NCBI GenBank assembly: GCA_963714995.1
Contig: CAVQQP010000003.1
Location: 62,001-126,000, forward strand
Direction of reading: 5' to 3'
DNA from: Prado023 sp963714995
GTDB taxonomy: Bacteria > Actinomycetota > Actinomycetes > S36-B12 > CAIYMF01
Length of the DNA: 64,000 bases
Below the pieces are notes generated by a model, which had not been told where the DNA came from, ran no database searches, and saw only the letters and a program-made list of their open reading frames with translations. Shown here piece by piece: positions 22,643-31,198 of this stretch. The position numbers and the translations under genes are program-made. Within the stretch, counting starts at the first letter, position 1, and the number at the start of each line of letters is the position of its first letter.

Positions 22643-25109
22643 TCAGGTTCCCATCGGGATCCATACCAGTCCGATGGTCGTGACCCTCACGTCGGACTTG
22701 GCCAGCGTGATGGACATCGGGCTGATGGCCGATGCCCTGGCTGACCACTCGGAGCGGATCCCGGCCATCTCGGCGTCGAGCTCGGCCTGCAGGTCGGCGT
22801 ACACCGCCTGGAGCTCCTCGACCTTGTCCTCGGCGGCGCCCACCTTGGTCGAGGCCGCCGACGCCCGTCGCGCGGCGGTGGTCATCGAGGTCTTGCGCCC
22901 CCCGAACAGCCCGCCGAGCATGCCCATCGCATCCGAGGAGATCGCACTCGCGCGCGCCTCGCGGTGGCGTTCCAGGGTGTTGCTCGCGGCCTCGATCTTG
23001 CGCTGGGCCGCGGCGAGCTTGGTCTGGTACTTCGACTGGAGGGCGGCGATCTCCTTGTCGGCGGCGTCCGCGGCGGCGGCCCCGCACCGGGCGGCGAAGT
23101 CCTCGCGCGGACTCCCCGATCCGCCCGTAGAGCTTCAGCTCGGCGTTGGTCGGGACCTCCACGGTCATGGAGCGCTGGAGGTGGTCGGCGAGGTCGCGCT
23201 GGAGCGCGGTCCACCAGGTCTTGGCCCCCACCTCGGTCGGGGGGATCCGGTAGACCGCCCCGGGTGGCGGGGTGGGCAGGAGGTCGCGGTCGTCGTAGTC
23301 GACCGCCCGGAACTGGGTCGCGGTGGGGAACGGCGACAGGGGGGCCAGGACCGCCTCGTACTCCTGGTCGAGGACGATCCCGGCCCTGGCGTCGTCGAAG
23401 CGCAGCAGGACGCGGGCGATGGCGCCCGGGGTGAGCCGGTGGCCGGGGACCGCGCCCACGGACGCTGCCCACGTGGCCGCGGGGTCCAGGAAGTGCACGG
23501 GGATGCCCGCGGCCGCCTTCGGCTGGACCGGGGTCTCGTCAGCCGCCAGGGGGCTGGGCGGCGGGGCAGGGGGGGCGGGCGCCGGTGGTGACGCCGGCGC
23601 ACCGGGCGCCGGGGAGGCGAGCGGTGGAGTGGGCGGGGCTGGAGTGGGCGGGGCCGGGGGTGCGGCAGGGGCGTCGGGAACCACCGGCGCGACGGCCGTG
23701 GCCGGTGCCGGTGCAGCGGGCGCCTGCGCTGCCGCTGAGCCGGCCCGCAGCGACGCGATCTGCTCGCGGGTCAGCGGTCCGCGCAGGTAGCTCATCGCCC
23801 AGCGCGTGGTGAACACCGAGACGGTGTCCTTGCTCGCGCGCTTCATCACGAACTCGCGCTTGCCCAGCCCGGAGATCGTGTCCCCGACGGCCCTGGGATC
23901 CACGGAGCCGGCTGCGCTGGTCAGCCCGTCGACGAGGCGCGCCTTGTCCTGCTCGGTCTGCAGCCGGCCGATCATCCAGGTGCCGGCGTTGGACAGGGCC
24001 TTGTAGTCGACGTCCACGGGGTTCTGCGTGGAGAGCACGACCCCGACGCCGAATGCGCGCGCCTGCTTGAGCAGCAGCATGATCGGGGGCTTCGTGGGCG
24101 GGTTGCCCACGGGGGGCAGGTAGCCGGCGACCTCGTCCATGTAGAGCAGGGTGCGCAGGTCCGAGGTGCCGCTCTGCCGGCGCATCCAGGAGATGAGCTT
24201 GGCCAGCACGACGGACACGACCGACTGCCGCTGCTCGTCGGACAGGTGGGCGATGGACACCACTGCGCAGCGCGGGCGTCCGTCGGCGGTTCGCAGCATC
24301 GACGCGATGTCGATGCGCTCGCCGACCAGCCAGGACGCGAAGGCCGGCGAGGCCAGCAGCCCGTTGAGCTTCATCGCCAGCTTCATCCGGTCCTCGGCCG
24401 GGTAGTAGGAGTCCAGCTCCAGGACGCCCACCTTGCGCATGGGGGGCTGCTGCACGGACGCGACCAGGGTCGCGAGGTCCAGCGCGCGGCCGTGCACCCA
24501 GGCGTCGTTGATGATCGTCGACAGCAGGATGTGCTCGCGGGAGCTCAGCGGGTCGGCGTCGATCGCGACGAGGTTCAGCAGGCTCGAGACGTAGGCGTCG
24601 ACCTCCTCCTGGACGGCCTGGGGGTCGCCCATGTCCGCGGGCACGTCCAGGGTGCCGATGATGTTCAGCCCGACACCGTGCGGGGCTCCGGGGGTGTAGA
24701 TGGTCACGTCGATGCCCTCATGCAGCGAGCGGACCTGCTCGACGCCGAGGCCCCAGCCCGCGAGGCCCTTGGTCCATGTCTCGGCCTGGGCTGCGGCGAA
24801 CTCGGGCACGGACTGGCCGGCCTTGCTCGCATCGCCTGCGTTGACCCACGGCTCGAACTCGGCGGGTGCGAGGTTCGGGAAGGTCAGGGCGAGGTTGGTC
24901 AGGTCGCCCTTGGGGTCGATGAGCAGGGTCGGGATCCCCGCGGACAGGCACTCCTCGATGAGGACCACCCCCAGTCCGGTCTTGCCCGATCCGGTCATCC
25001 CGACGATGACCCCGTGGGTCGTCAGCTCGTCAGTGGGAACCCCCGCAGGGTCCGCAGTCCGCTCGTGTGTCGCCGCATCGACGATGCCGCCCAGTCTCAG
25101 CTCAGCCAT
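22643..25109 (-). CDS. HerA-like ATPase of the DUF853 family, one frame break near 23108
   Basis: About 822 residues. The N-terminal AAA-type domain has Walker A GMTGSGKTGLGV (about residue 35-45), PTLLIDPKGDLTNLALTFP, and Walker B-like LLYMDEVAGYLPPVGNPP; the segment VLSTQNPVDVDYKAL is typical of DUF853/HerA proteins. A Pro/Ala-rich linker (about 480-540) leads to a C-terminal part with a long coiled coil, ending in a DUF853-specific tail. The break, one extra base near 23108, joins GRIGESAR to DFAARCGAAAAD. The activity and partner are unknown; HerA relatives translocate DNA. TAGTGT lies 6 bases before ATG 25109. Confidence 0.85.
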
Positions 25110-25115
25110 GCCGCA

Positions 25116-25121
25116 ACACTA
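25116..25121 (-). promoter_or_regulatory. Leaderless -10 element of the HerA-like gene
   Basis: On the minus strand TAGTGT ends 6 bases before ATG 25109. Confidence 0.5.
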
Positions 25122-25222
25122 GGGAGCATCCCCGATGATCGGCGCGCCGGACGGCTCACCGACGCTGTGCGCGGAACCGACCACCCGGTGGTCGCCAATC
25201 GCTGCCCTGGACGGCGGTGGGT

Positions 25223-26387
25223 CTACGTCGTCGGGCAGATCGGCTGGTCGGCCGTGGTCGTGTCGAGGGTCGTGCTCGGGCTGGGGCTCGGGGAGTCGGG
25301 GGACTCCTCCGCGGTCGGCGATCCGGAGGCGGAGGGGGTGGCGCTGCTGGACCCGGATCGAGCCGCTGCTGCCGCTGGGGGTCGGGGACGGCTTGGGTGT
25401 CAGCGGCTCGTCGGCGCGCAGCGTCGCCCACATCTCATCGGCCTCGGGCTGGGCCCACTGCACGCGGTTCGGGTCCGGCGGGTAGACCTCGAAGGGCACA
25501 GTCGTGAACTCGATGGACTCCAGGCCGATCGCCCGCACGCGCACCGCGAGCGAGGCCATCGAGCGGATGCTGCCGATCCCGGGGTCCGTCGTCACCGACC
25601 GGGTGACCGCGTCGAGGAAGTCGTAGAGCTCGAGGGGGTCGAACAGGACGCCGCTGGACGTCACCTTCTGGATCAACGAGGTCAGGAACGCCTGCTGGCG
25701 CTCGATCCGGTCCGTGTCCGAGCCGTTGCCACCACCCACGCCCTTGCGCACGCGCACGTAGTCCAGGGCCGCCTGGCCGTCGAGGGTCTGGCATCCGGCC
25801 TCGAAGTAGATCTTCGAGTTCGGGTCGCTGATCGGCTCCGGGATGTACACGGTGATCCCGCCCACCGCCTCGACCATGTCGACGAACCCCACGAAGTCGA
25901 TGACGACGAAGTGGTCGATGCGCAGGCCGGTCAGGGACTCGACCGTGCGCTGGACGCACACCGGCCCGCCGATCGGATAGGCCGCGTTGAACTGGCGCAG
26001 GGCGCCGGGGACGATCCGGCCGTCGGGACCCACGCAGTCGGGCATCTGGACCATCGAGTCGCGCGGGATGCTCACCCCGGCCGCCCACGTGTTGTCCGCG
26101 GACAGGTGCACGACCATGGTGGTGTCGGCCAGCCCGGGGGAGTCGCCCCCGACGACGCTGTTGGCGCCCTCACGCGTGTCCGAGCCGATGGCCAGGACGT
26201 TGATCGCCTCATTCTCCTTGGCGGGTCGGACGTCCCCCAGGCCGTCGGTCGGGTCGATGGTCGCGATGTTGGAGTCGAGCCGCTGGTAGGCGGTCCACAG
26301 GGCGACGGCCCCGATGCCGAGCGCCACGAGCAGTGCTCCGGCCACGAGCCACGGCCAGCGCCGGCGTCGTCCGCGATCCTGCTGCAT
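25223..26387 (-). CDS. LytR-CpsA-Psr (LCP) family protein, frame break near 25358
   Basis: About 388 residues. A short basic cytoplasmic start (QQDRGRRRRWPW) is followed by one membrane helix (about 12-32), and the LCP domain follows with VLAIGSDTR, ADTTMVVHLSAD, VSIPRDSMVQMP, and DYVRVRKGVGGGNGSDTDRIERQQAFL. LCP enzymes attach polymers such as teichoic acid or arabinogalactan to peptidoglycan. ATG 26387 is preferred to the adjoining GTG because AGGAGG then has 5-base spacing. With one extra base removed near 25358, the tail becomes a Ser/Thr/Pro-rich stretch ending TTADQPICPTT, a normal LCP ending; without it a nonsense tail runs on. Confidence 0.9.
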
Positions 26388-26460
26388 CACGTCCTCCTGT
26401 CGGCACCCGCATCGAGAGTAGCCCGAGAGGCGGTCGATCAGCGGGCTGCAGGGCGCTGGC

Positions 26461-27402
26461 TCAGGCGGCGCACAGGGTGTCGAGGGCCGCGCGGTCGAAG
26501 GTGGCGTCCCCGCCCAGCGCGCTGGACACGATGCGGGCCAGCACCTGGCCGCGGTGCAGCGCCTCGTCCACCGACAGCCCGCCGAACAGCAGCCCGTCGA
26601 GGAATCCCGTGGCCAGGCTGTCCCCGGCTCCGGTCGTGTCGACGATCGGGAGGTCGAGATCCGGCGGTGGGCAGTGCGTGACGAGGGGCCGACCTGCCCG
26701 GCCGCGCTGGACGACCATCGCCCCGCGCGGCCCCATGCCGAACACCGCGTGGGACGCCGGACCGGCGGCGAACCATGCCTCGGCGGCCGCCACCGGGTCG
26801 TCGAGGTGGGCGGCGGAGGCGAACAGGTGGTCGGCGGCGGCGATGAAGTCCGCCCGGTACGGGTCGGCGGGGTCGCGGACGTCCTGGAGGTCGACCGCGA
26901 CGGTGAGGCCGCGGGCGTGGGCCCGCCCGACGACGTCGCGCGCCCAGTTGGGCAGGGAGGCGAACACCAGGTCGACGCCGGACAGTGCAGCCTCGACCGA
27001 CGACTCCGGAGGGCGCAGGGTCATGTGCGATCCGCCGTCGAAGAAGAAGGTCCGGCGCCCGTCGGGCCGGATGAAGTTCACCGAGCGGGCCGTGCCGGAC
27101 GGATCGTCGAACAGCAGGGACGTGTCGACCCCGTCGGCGCTCAGGACGTCGCGGACCAGAGTGCCGATCGCGTCGGCTCCGGTGCTGCCCAGGATGCGCG
27201 TGCGGTGCCCGAGCCGGGCGCAGGCCCGGGCGGTGAACGCCGCGGCGTGGCCCACGGTGTCGACGTTGCGCACGAAGTGCCCGTCGGCCTCGAGGTCGGG
27301 GTCGGCTTCCGCGAGGACCACCAGGGTGTCCAGACCCGGGTTGCCGACCACGCTGATGCGACCCGGGCGCCAGCGGGTCCCGCGCTGGTCAGTCCAGGAC
27401 AT
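26461..27402 (-). CDS. PfkB-family carbohydrate kinase
   Basis: 313 residues. ISVVGNPGLDTLVVL opens the domain and DTTGAGDSLATGFLDGLL near residue 220-240 is the PfkB signature with the catalytic Asp. The family phosphorylates sugars or nucleosides (ribokinase, fructokinase, adenosine kinase); the specificity is not evident. The start overlaps the end of the DUF1015 gene by 14 bases, so the two are almost certainly one transcript and translationally coupled. That pairing is the main clue to function. Confidence 0.87.
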   Translation of the reverse strand: MSWTDQRGTRWRPGRISVVGNPGLDTLVVLAEADPDLEADGHFVRNVDTVGHAAAFTARACARLGHRTRILGSTGADAIGTLVRDVLSADGVDTSLLFDDPSGTARSVNFIRPDGRRTFFFDGGSHMTLRPPESSVEAALSGVDLVFASLPNWARDVVGRAHARGLTVAVDLQDVRDPADPYRADFIAAADHLFASAAHLDDPVAAAEAWFAAGPASHAVFGMGPRGAMVVQRGRAGRPLVTHCPPPDLDLPIVDTTGAGDSLATGFLDGLLFGGLSVDEALHRGQVLARIVSSALGGDATFDRAALDTLCAA

Positions 27403-28606
27403 GGCTGACCAGGCCGTCGAGCAGCTTCGGCTCGAACCAGGTGGACTTCGGCGGCATGATCCCGCCGGCGTCGGCGACCCCGATCAGGTCGGCCACGGTC
27501 GTGGGGTGCATCGAGAGGGCGGCCGTCCAGGTGCCGCCGTCGACGGCGGCCTCGAGCTCGCTGAGCGGGCGGACCCCGCCGACGAACCCGATCCGGGGGT
27601 CCCGACGCGGGTCCCGGATGCCCAGCACGGGCTCGAGGAGGTGCCGCTGCAGCACGGCGACGTCGAGCTGGTCGACAGGGTCCCCGGACGTGCGCAGGTC
27701 GTCCGGGGCGGTCAGCCGGTACCAGGCCCCAGCGAGGTAGAGGCCGAACCGGCCCGGGGCCGCCGGCGTGACCGGCCCGTCGGAGGGCTCGACGGTGAAG
27801 CGCTCGCGCACGCCGGCCAGGATGGCCGCCGCATCCATCCCGTCCGGGGCCCGGACCAGCCGGTTGTAGGCCAGGATCCGGACCTCGTCGGCGGGGAAGG
27901 CGACGGCCAGGAACAGTGCGGTCGCCTCGGTGGGACGCTGGGCGTGGACCATCGAGGCCGCCGCGCTGCGGTGGTGGCCGTCGGCGATGTAGAGCGCGGG
28001 CAGCTCCTCGAAGGCGTCGACCAGGGCGGCGACGGTGGCCGGGTCGCTGATCGGCCAGAGCTCGTGGCGCACACCGCCCGCCCTGTCGACGCGGGTGGGC
28101 GCGGGGCCGGAGGTGACGCCGGCCACGATCCCGGCGATCTGTGCGCTGGACCGGTGGATCAGGAAGGCCGGACCCGTCTGGGCGCCGACGGCCTCGATCT
28201 GTGCGGCCCGATCGGCCTGCTTGTCCGGCCGGGTGGTCTCGTGCCGGCGGATCCGGCCCATGTCGTAGGCCGCCACGCTGGCCCCCCCGACGATGCCGGT
28301 CTGGGTGTGGTCACCGCTGGTCATCCGGTAGGCGTGGAAGCGCGGGCTCGGGTCGCGCACGAGCATCCCGTCAGCCTGCAGCCGGCTGAAGGCGGTGGCG
28401 GCCAGGGCGTAGGCCGTGGGGCTGTCGGTCGGCGTCCCGGGGGGCAGGTCGATGTCGGGGCGGGACACGTGCAGGAAGGAGTGGGGCCGGCCCACGGCCA
28501 TGGCCGTCGCCTCAGCGCGGTCCATGACGTCGTAGGGCAGCTCGGCCACCTCACCGGCCAGGGCCGGGGGCGGGCACAGGCCACGGATCGGCGCGAAGAG
28601 GCTCAC
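27389..28606 (-). CDS. DUF1015 family protein
   Basis: 405 residues. It opens FAPIRGLCPPPALAGEVAELPYDVMDRAEATAM and contains PHSFLHVSRP, GIVGGASVAAYD, the strongly conserved ALYIADGHHRSAAASMV and AGGIMPPKSTWFEPKL at the end. These are hallmarks of DUF1015, a widespread family without an assigned reaction that I know of. The DGHHR motif suggests a catalytic or metal/phosphate site. Start GTG 28606 follows TACGAT by 8 bases. It is coupled to the PfkB kinase downstream. Confidence 0.88.
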   Translation of the reverse strand: MSLFAPIRGLCPPPALAGEVAELPYDVMDRAEATAMAVGRPHSFLHVSRPDIDLPPGTPTDSPTAYALAATAFSRLQADGMLVRDPSPRFHAYRMTSGDHTQTGIVGGASVAAYDMGRIRRHETTRPDKQADRAAQIEAVGAQTGPAFLIHRSSAQIAGIVAGVTSGPAPTRVDRAGGVRHELWPISDPATVAALVDAFEELPALYIADGHHRSAAASMVHAQRPTEATALFLAVAFPADEVRILAYNRLVRAPDGMDAAAILAGVRERFTVEPSDGPVTPAAPGRFGLYLAGAWYRLTAPDDLRTSGDPVDQLDVAVLQRHLLEPVLGIRDPRRDPRIGFVGGVRPLSELEAAVDGGTWTAALSMHPTTVADLIGVADAGGIMPPKSTWFEPKLLDGLVSHVLD

Positions 28607-28658
28607 GGACGCCCATCGTAGGCGGCCCCGGACGGGCCCGATCGCCCCCTGTCGTGGC

Positions 28659-29192
28659 TCAGTGGGCGAAGGTGACGGTGATCCGGGCGCGGGCCAGCGT
28701 GTGGAACGCCAGATGGAACGCGACGCCCACCGGCGAGCCGCCGGCGTCGACGCCCAGCTGTTCGACGTCCATCGCGTGGACCACGAACATGTAGCGGTGC
28801 GGGTGGTCGCCCTGCGGCGGGGCGGCGCCGCCGTAGGCGGCAGACCCGAAGTCCGTGCGGGCGTGGAACCCGCCGGGCAGTGACGCGTCCTGCGCCCCGG
28901 CGCCGCGGACCAGCTCGGTCACCGAGGCCGGCAGGTCCACGACCGACCAGTGCCAGAACCCGCAGCCCGTCGGGGCATCAGGGTCGAAGCACGTGACCAC
29001 GAACCCCTTGGTGCCTTCCGGCGCGCCCGACCACGACAGCTGTGGGGAGATGTTGCGCCCACCTGCGGAGGTGTGGACGTGGTCCATGGGCATGACCTCG
29101 CCGTCGACCAGGTCGGTGCTGCGGACCTCGAACCACGGTCGCGGCGGCAGGTACTCGTACGGATCGGGGGCGATCGGGCGCTCCAAGGACAT
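28659..29192 (-). CDS. YbhB/YbcL (PEBP-like) family protein
   Basis: 177 residues. GGRNISPQLSWSGAPEGTKGFVVTCFDPDAPTGCGFWHWSVVDLPASV is the phosphatidylethanolamine-binding-protein fold signature of bacterial YbhB/YbcL proteins, with the D-P-D-A-P and G-x-x-H/W binding-pocket residues; PHRYMFVVHAMD follows. There is no signal peptide, so it is cytoplasmic. Role unknown. GGAGGAGG precedes ATG 29192. Confidence 0.9.
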   Translation of the reverse strand: MSLERPIAPDPYEYLPPRPWFEVRSTDLVDGEVMPMDHVHTSAGGRNISPQLSWSGAPEGTKGFVVTCFDPDAPTGCGFWHWSVVDLPASVTELVRGAGAQDASLPGGFHARTDFGSAAYGGAAPPQGDHPHRYMFVVHAMDVEQLGVDAGGSPVGVAFHLAFHTLARARITVTFAH

Positions 29193-29319
29193 GGGATCCT
29201 CCTCCCGGGCACCGGCGGTCGAGGTCCTGCGTCCGGGCCCGCTCCTCCAGCCAACCACGCCGGCAGGCGGGTTTGCGCAGCTGGCGGCGGGTGGATCCAC
29301 GCCCTGCGGACGCGGGAGA

Positions 29320-29405
29320 GCCCCGCTGCCGACGGGGGAGCAAGCAGCGGGGCCCTCAAGATCATTTTGGGCCCTCCGGAGGCAATTGCGCAAGTCGCCT
29401 CCCGG
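29320..29405. other. Structured, locally AT-rich non-coding segment
   Basis: GCCCCGCTGC (29320-29329) pairs perfectly with GCAGCGGGGC (29344-29353). GGGCCCT occurs at 29350 and 29369 around an unusually AT-rich spacer (caagatcatttt). CCGGAGGC (29376-29383) can pair with GCCTCCCGG (29397-29405) with one bulge. It lies between divergent genes, 63 bases upstream of the haem monooxygenase start. It could be a terminator pair, a regulatory RNA or a leader of either gene. Confidence 0.45.
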
Positions 29406-29467
29406 CGTGGCGGGCCATGGATCGGCAGTCGGTGGCAGCGCCCGCATCGGTGGGGGACGATGGGGGC

Positions 29468-29791
29468 ATGACCTTCGTCGCCGTGAACGTCCTGACCGTC
29501 CCCGAGGGTGCGGGCGCCACCCTGGAGCAGCGCTTCGCGCGCCGTGCGGGCTCCGTGGAGAAGGCCGCGGGATTCGAGCACTTCGAGCTGCTCCGGCCGC
29601 TCGGTGGCACGGACTCCTACCTCGTCTACACCCGCTGGGCCACCCGTGCGGCGTTCGAGGAGTGGACCCGCTCGCAGTCCTTCGCCGCGGGGCACGGACA
29701 GGCCAGCGGTCGAGGCGAGGCGGAGCGACCCGCCGCGACGGGCTCCACGATCTGGAGCTTCGAGGTCGTCCAGGAGGCCGACCCGGCCTGA
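29468..29791 (+). CDS. Antibiotic-biosynthesis-monooxygenase-fold protein, MhuD/IsdG-like haem-degrading enzyme
   Basis: 107 residues, one ferredoxin-like ABM domain. VNVLTVPEGAGATLEQRFARRAGSVEKAAGFEHFELLRP aligns along its length with mycobacterial MhuD as I remember it. Asn7 and Trp66, two of the haem-pocket residues, fall at the same positions, and the third, a His, is at 76 rather than 75. Enzymes of this type open haem to release iron in the cytoplasm. GACGAT is 6 bases before the ATG, a near-leaderless arrangement. No iron box is visible in front. A generic ABM enzyme remains possible. Confidence 0.75.
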   Translation: MTFVAVNVLTVPEGAGATLEQRFARRAGSVEKAAGFEHFELLRPLGGTDSYLVYTRWATRAAFEEWTRSQSFAAGHGQASGRGEAERPAATGSTIWSFEVVQEADPA

Positions 29792-29828
29792 GCCGCCGGT
29801 GCGCCACGGCGGCCTGCGGGGGCTTCGC

Positions 29829-29834
29829 TACCGT
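29829..29834 (+). promoter_or_regulatory. Leaderless -10 element of the acyl-CoA dehydrogenase gene
   Basis: TACCGT ends 7 bases before ATG 29842. Confidence 0.5.
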
Positions 29835-29841
29835 GGGCGCC

Positions 29842-30996
29842 ATGGGCACCGAGTGGACTGACCCGTTCAACACCCCCGAGCGCAGGGCACTGCGTGAGCT
29901 GACGCGGGACTTCGTCACCCGCGAGGTGCTCCCGGGGCTCGACGAGTGGGAGCGGGCCGGCGACATCCCGCGATCCCTGCATGCGAAGGCTGCCGCGGCT
30001 GGGCTGCTGGGCCTGGGCTTCCCCGAGGAGGTCGGCGGCAGCGGTGGCAACCTCATCGACGGCCTGGTCATGACCGAGGAGCTGATGCAGTCCGGAGCCA
30101 GTGGGGGACTGGCCGCAGGCCTGTTCACCCACGGCATCGCGCTGCCGCACATCGTCGCTGCCGGGGACCGCGACCAGGCCGAGCGGTTCGTCCGGCCGGT
30201 CCTCGAGGGCAGGGCGATCGCCGCCCTGGCGATCACGGAGCCCGACGGGGGATCGGACGTCGCCGCGCTGCGCACCCGGGCCGAGCGCGACGGCGACGAG
30301 TACGTCATCAACGGCTCGAAGATCTACATCACCTCCGGCGCCCGTGCCGACTGGGTGGTGGTCGGCGTGCGCACCGGGGGTCCGGGCTTCGGCGGCATCT
30401 CGCTGATCGTGGTCCCGAGCGACACCCCGGGGTTCAGCGTCGTCCGTCGCCTGGAGAAGATCGGCTGGCACTGCTCGGACACCGCCGAGCTGGCCTTCAC
30501 CGACTGCCGCGTCCCCGCCGCCAACCTCGTGGGCATGCAGGACTCCGGCTTCATCCAGATCGCGATGCAGTTCGTGGTGGAGCGGCTGTCCATCGCCGTC
30601 CAGGCCTACGCCACCGCCCAGCGCTGCCTGGACCTCGCCCTGGAATGGGCCCGGATGCGGCACACCTTCGGCAAGCCGCTGGTGGCCCACCAGGTGGTCC
30701 GCCACCAGTTGGTGGAGATGGACCGGCTGACCGATGTCGCCCGGACCTACACCCGACAGGTCGCGCTGCGTCACGTCGCCGGCAAGGAGGTGATCGCCGA
30801 GGCTGCCCTGGCCAAGAACACTGCGGTCGCCGCCGCCGAGGCGGTGTCCTACCAGGCCATCCAGATCTTCGGCGGCCAGGGCTGCATGAGCGACTCCGAG
30901 GTGGAGCGGCACTACCGGGACGTGCGCATCCTGTCGATCGGTGGCGGTGCCACGGAGGTCATGACCGAGCTCGCAGCCCGTCGGCTGGGCCTGTAG
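29842..30996 (+). CDS. Acyl-CoA dehydrogenase
   Basis: 384 residues with the whole family layout: an N-terminal helical domain, middle strand LAITEPDGGSDVAALRT and YVINGSKIYITSGARADW (FAD/substrate region), and C-terminal FGKPLVAHQVVRH, IQIFGGQGCMSDSEVERHYRDVRILSIGGGATEVM, where the Glu of GGATEVM is the likely catalytic base. It oxidises acyl-CoA to the 2,3-enoyl-CoA and gives electrons to ETF. Chain length and branching specificity are not evident. It is a lone gene without other beta-oxidation genes nearby. Confidence 0.92.
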   Translation: MGTEWTDPFNTPERRALRELTRDFVTREVLPGLDEWERAGDIPRSLHAKAAAAGLLGLGFPEEVGGSGGNLIDGLVMTEELMQSGASGGLAAGLFTHGIALPHIVAAGDRDQAERFVRPVLEGRAIAALAITEPDGGSDVAALRTRAERDGDEYVINGSKIYITSGARADWVVVGVRTGGPGFGGISLIVVPSDTPGFSVVRRLEKIGWHCSDTAELAFTDCRVPAANLVGMQDSGFIQIAMQFVVERLSIAVQAYATAQRCLDLALEWARMRHTFGKPLVAHQVVRHQLVEMDRLTDVARTYTRQVALRHVAGKEVIAEAALAKNTAVAAAEAVSYQAIQIFGGQGCMSDSEVERHYRDVRILSIGGGATEVMTELAARRLGL

Positions 30997-31082
30997 GGCT
31001 GGCTGGATCGGGGGCGTGGCCCCGCTGGTCGGGCGCCTTCCGACGGGAACGGGCGCGAGGTTGGGCTGTGGCTCACGGGTCC

Positions 31083-31106
31083 CGGGTCCACGGGTCCACG
31101 GGTCCA
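31083..31106. repeat. Three tandem copies of an 8-bp unit, cgggtcca
   Basis: Perfect units at 31083, 31091 and 31099, with degenerate copies on both sides, lie in the gap between the acyl-CoA dehydrogenase and the uridylyltransferase. No other function is apparent. Confidence 0.7.
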
Positions 31107-31185
31107 CGGGTCGGCGGCTCGTCGCGCGGGTCGCGGGGCAGCTCGCACTGGGCTGCCGGATCGGCCTGCCCCGCATCGTGCGACG

Positions 31186-31191
31186 TAGGGT
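31186..31191 (+). promoter_or_regulatory. Leaderless -10 element of the UTP-glucose-1-phosphate uridylyltransferase gene
   Basis: TAGGGT ends 7 bases before ATG 31199. Confidence 0.55.
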
Positions 31192-31198
31192 GAAACCC

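Noticed and set aside
31083..31106. Tandem cgggtcca units considered as a CRISPR or transposon end
   Set aside because: The units are only 8 bp, without spacers, inverted partner or nearby nuclease or transposase gene.
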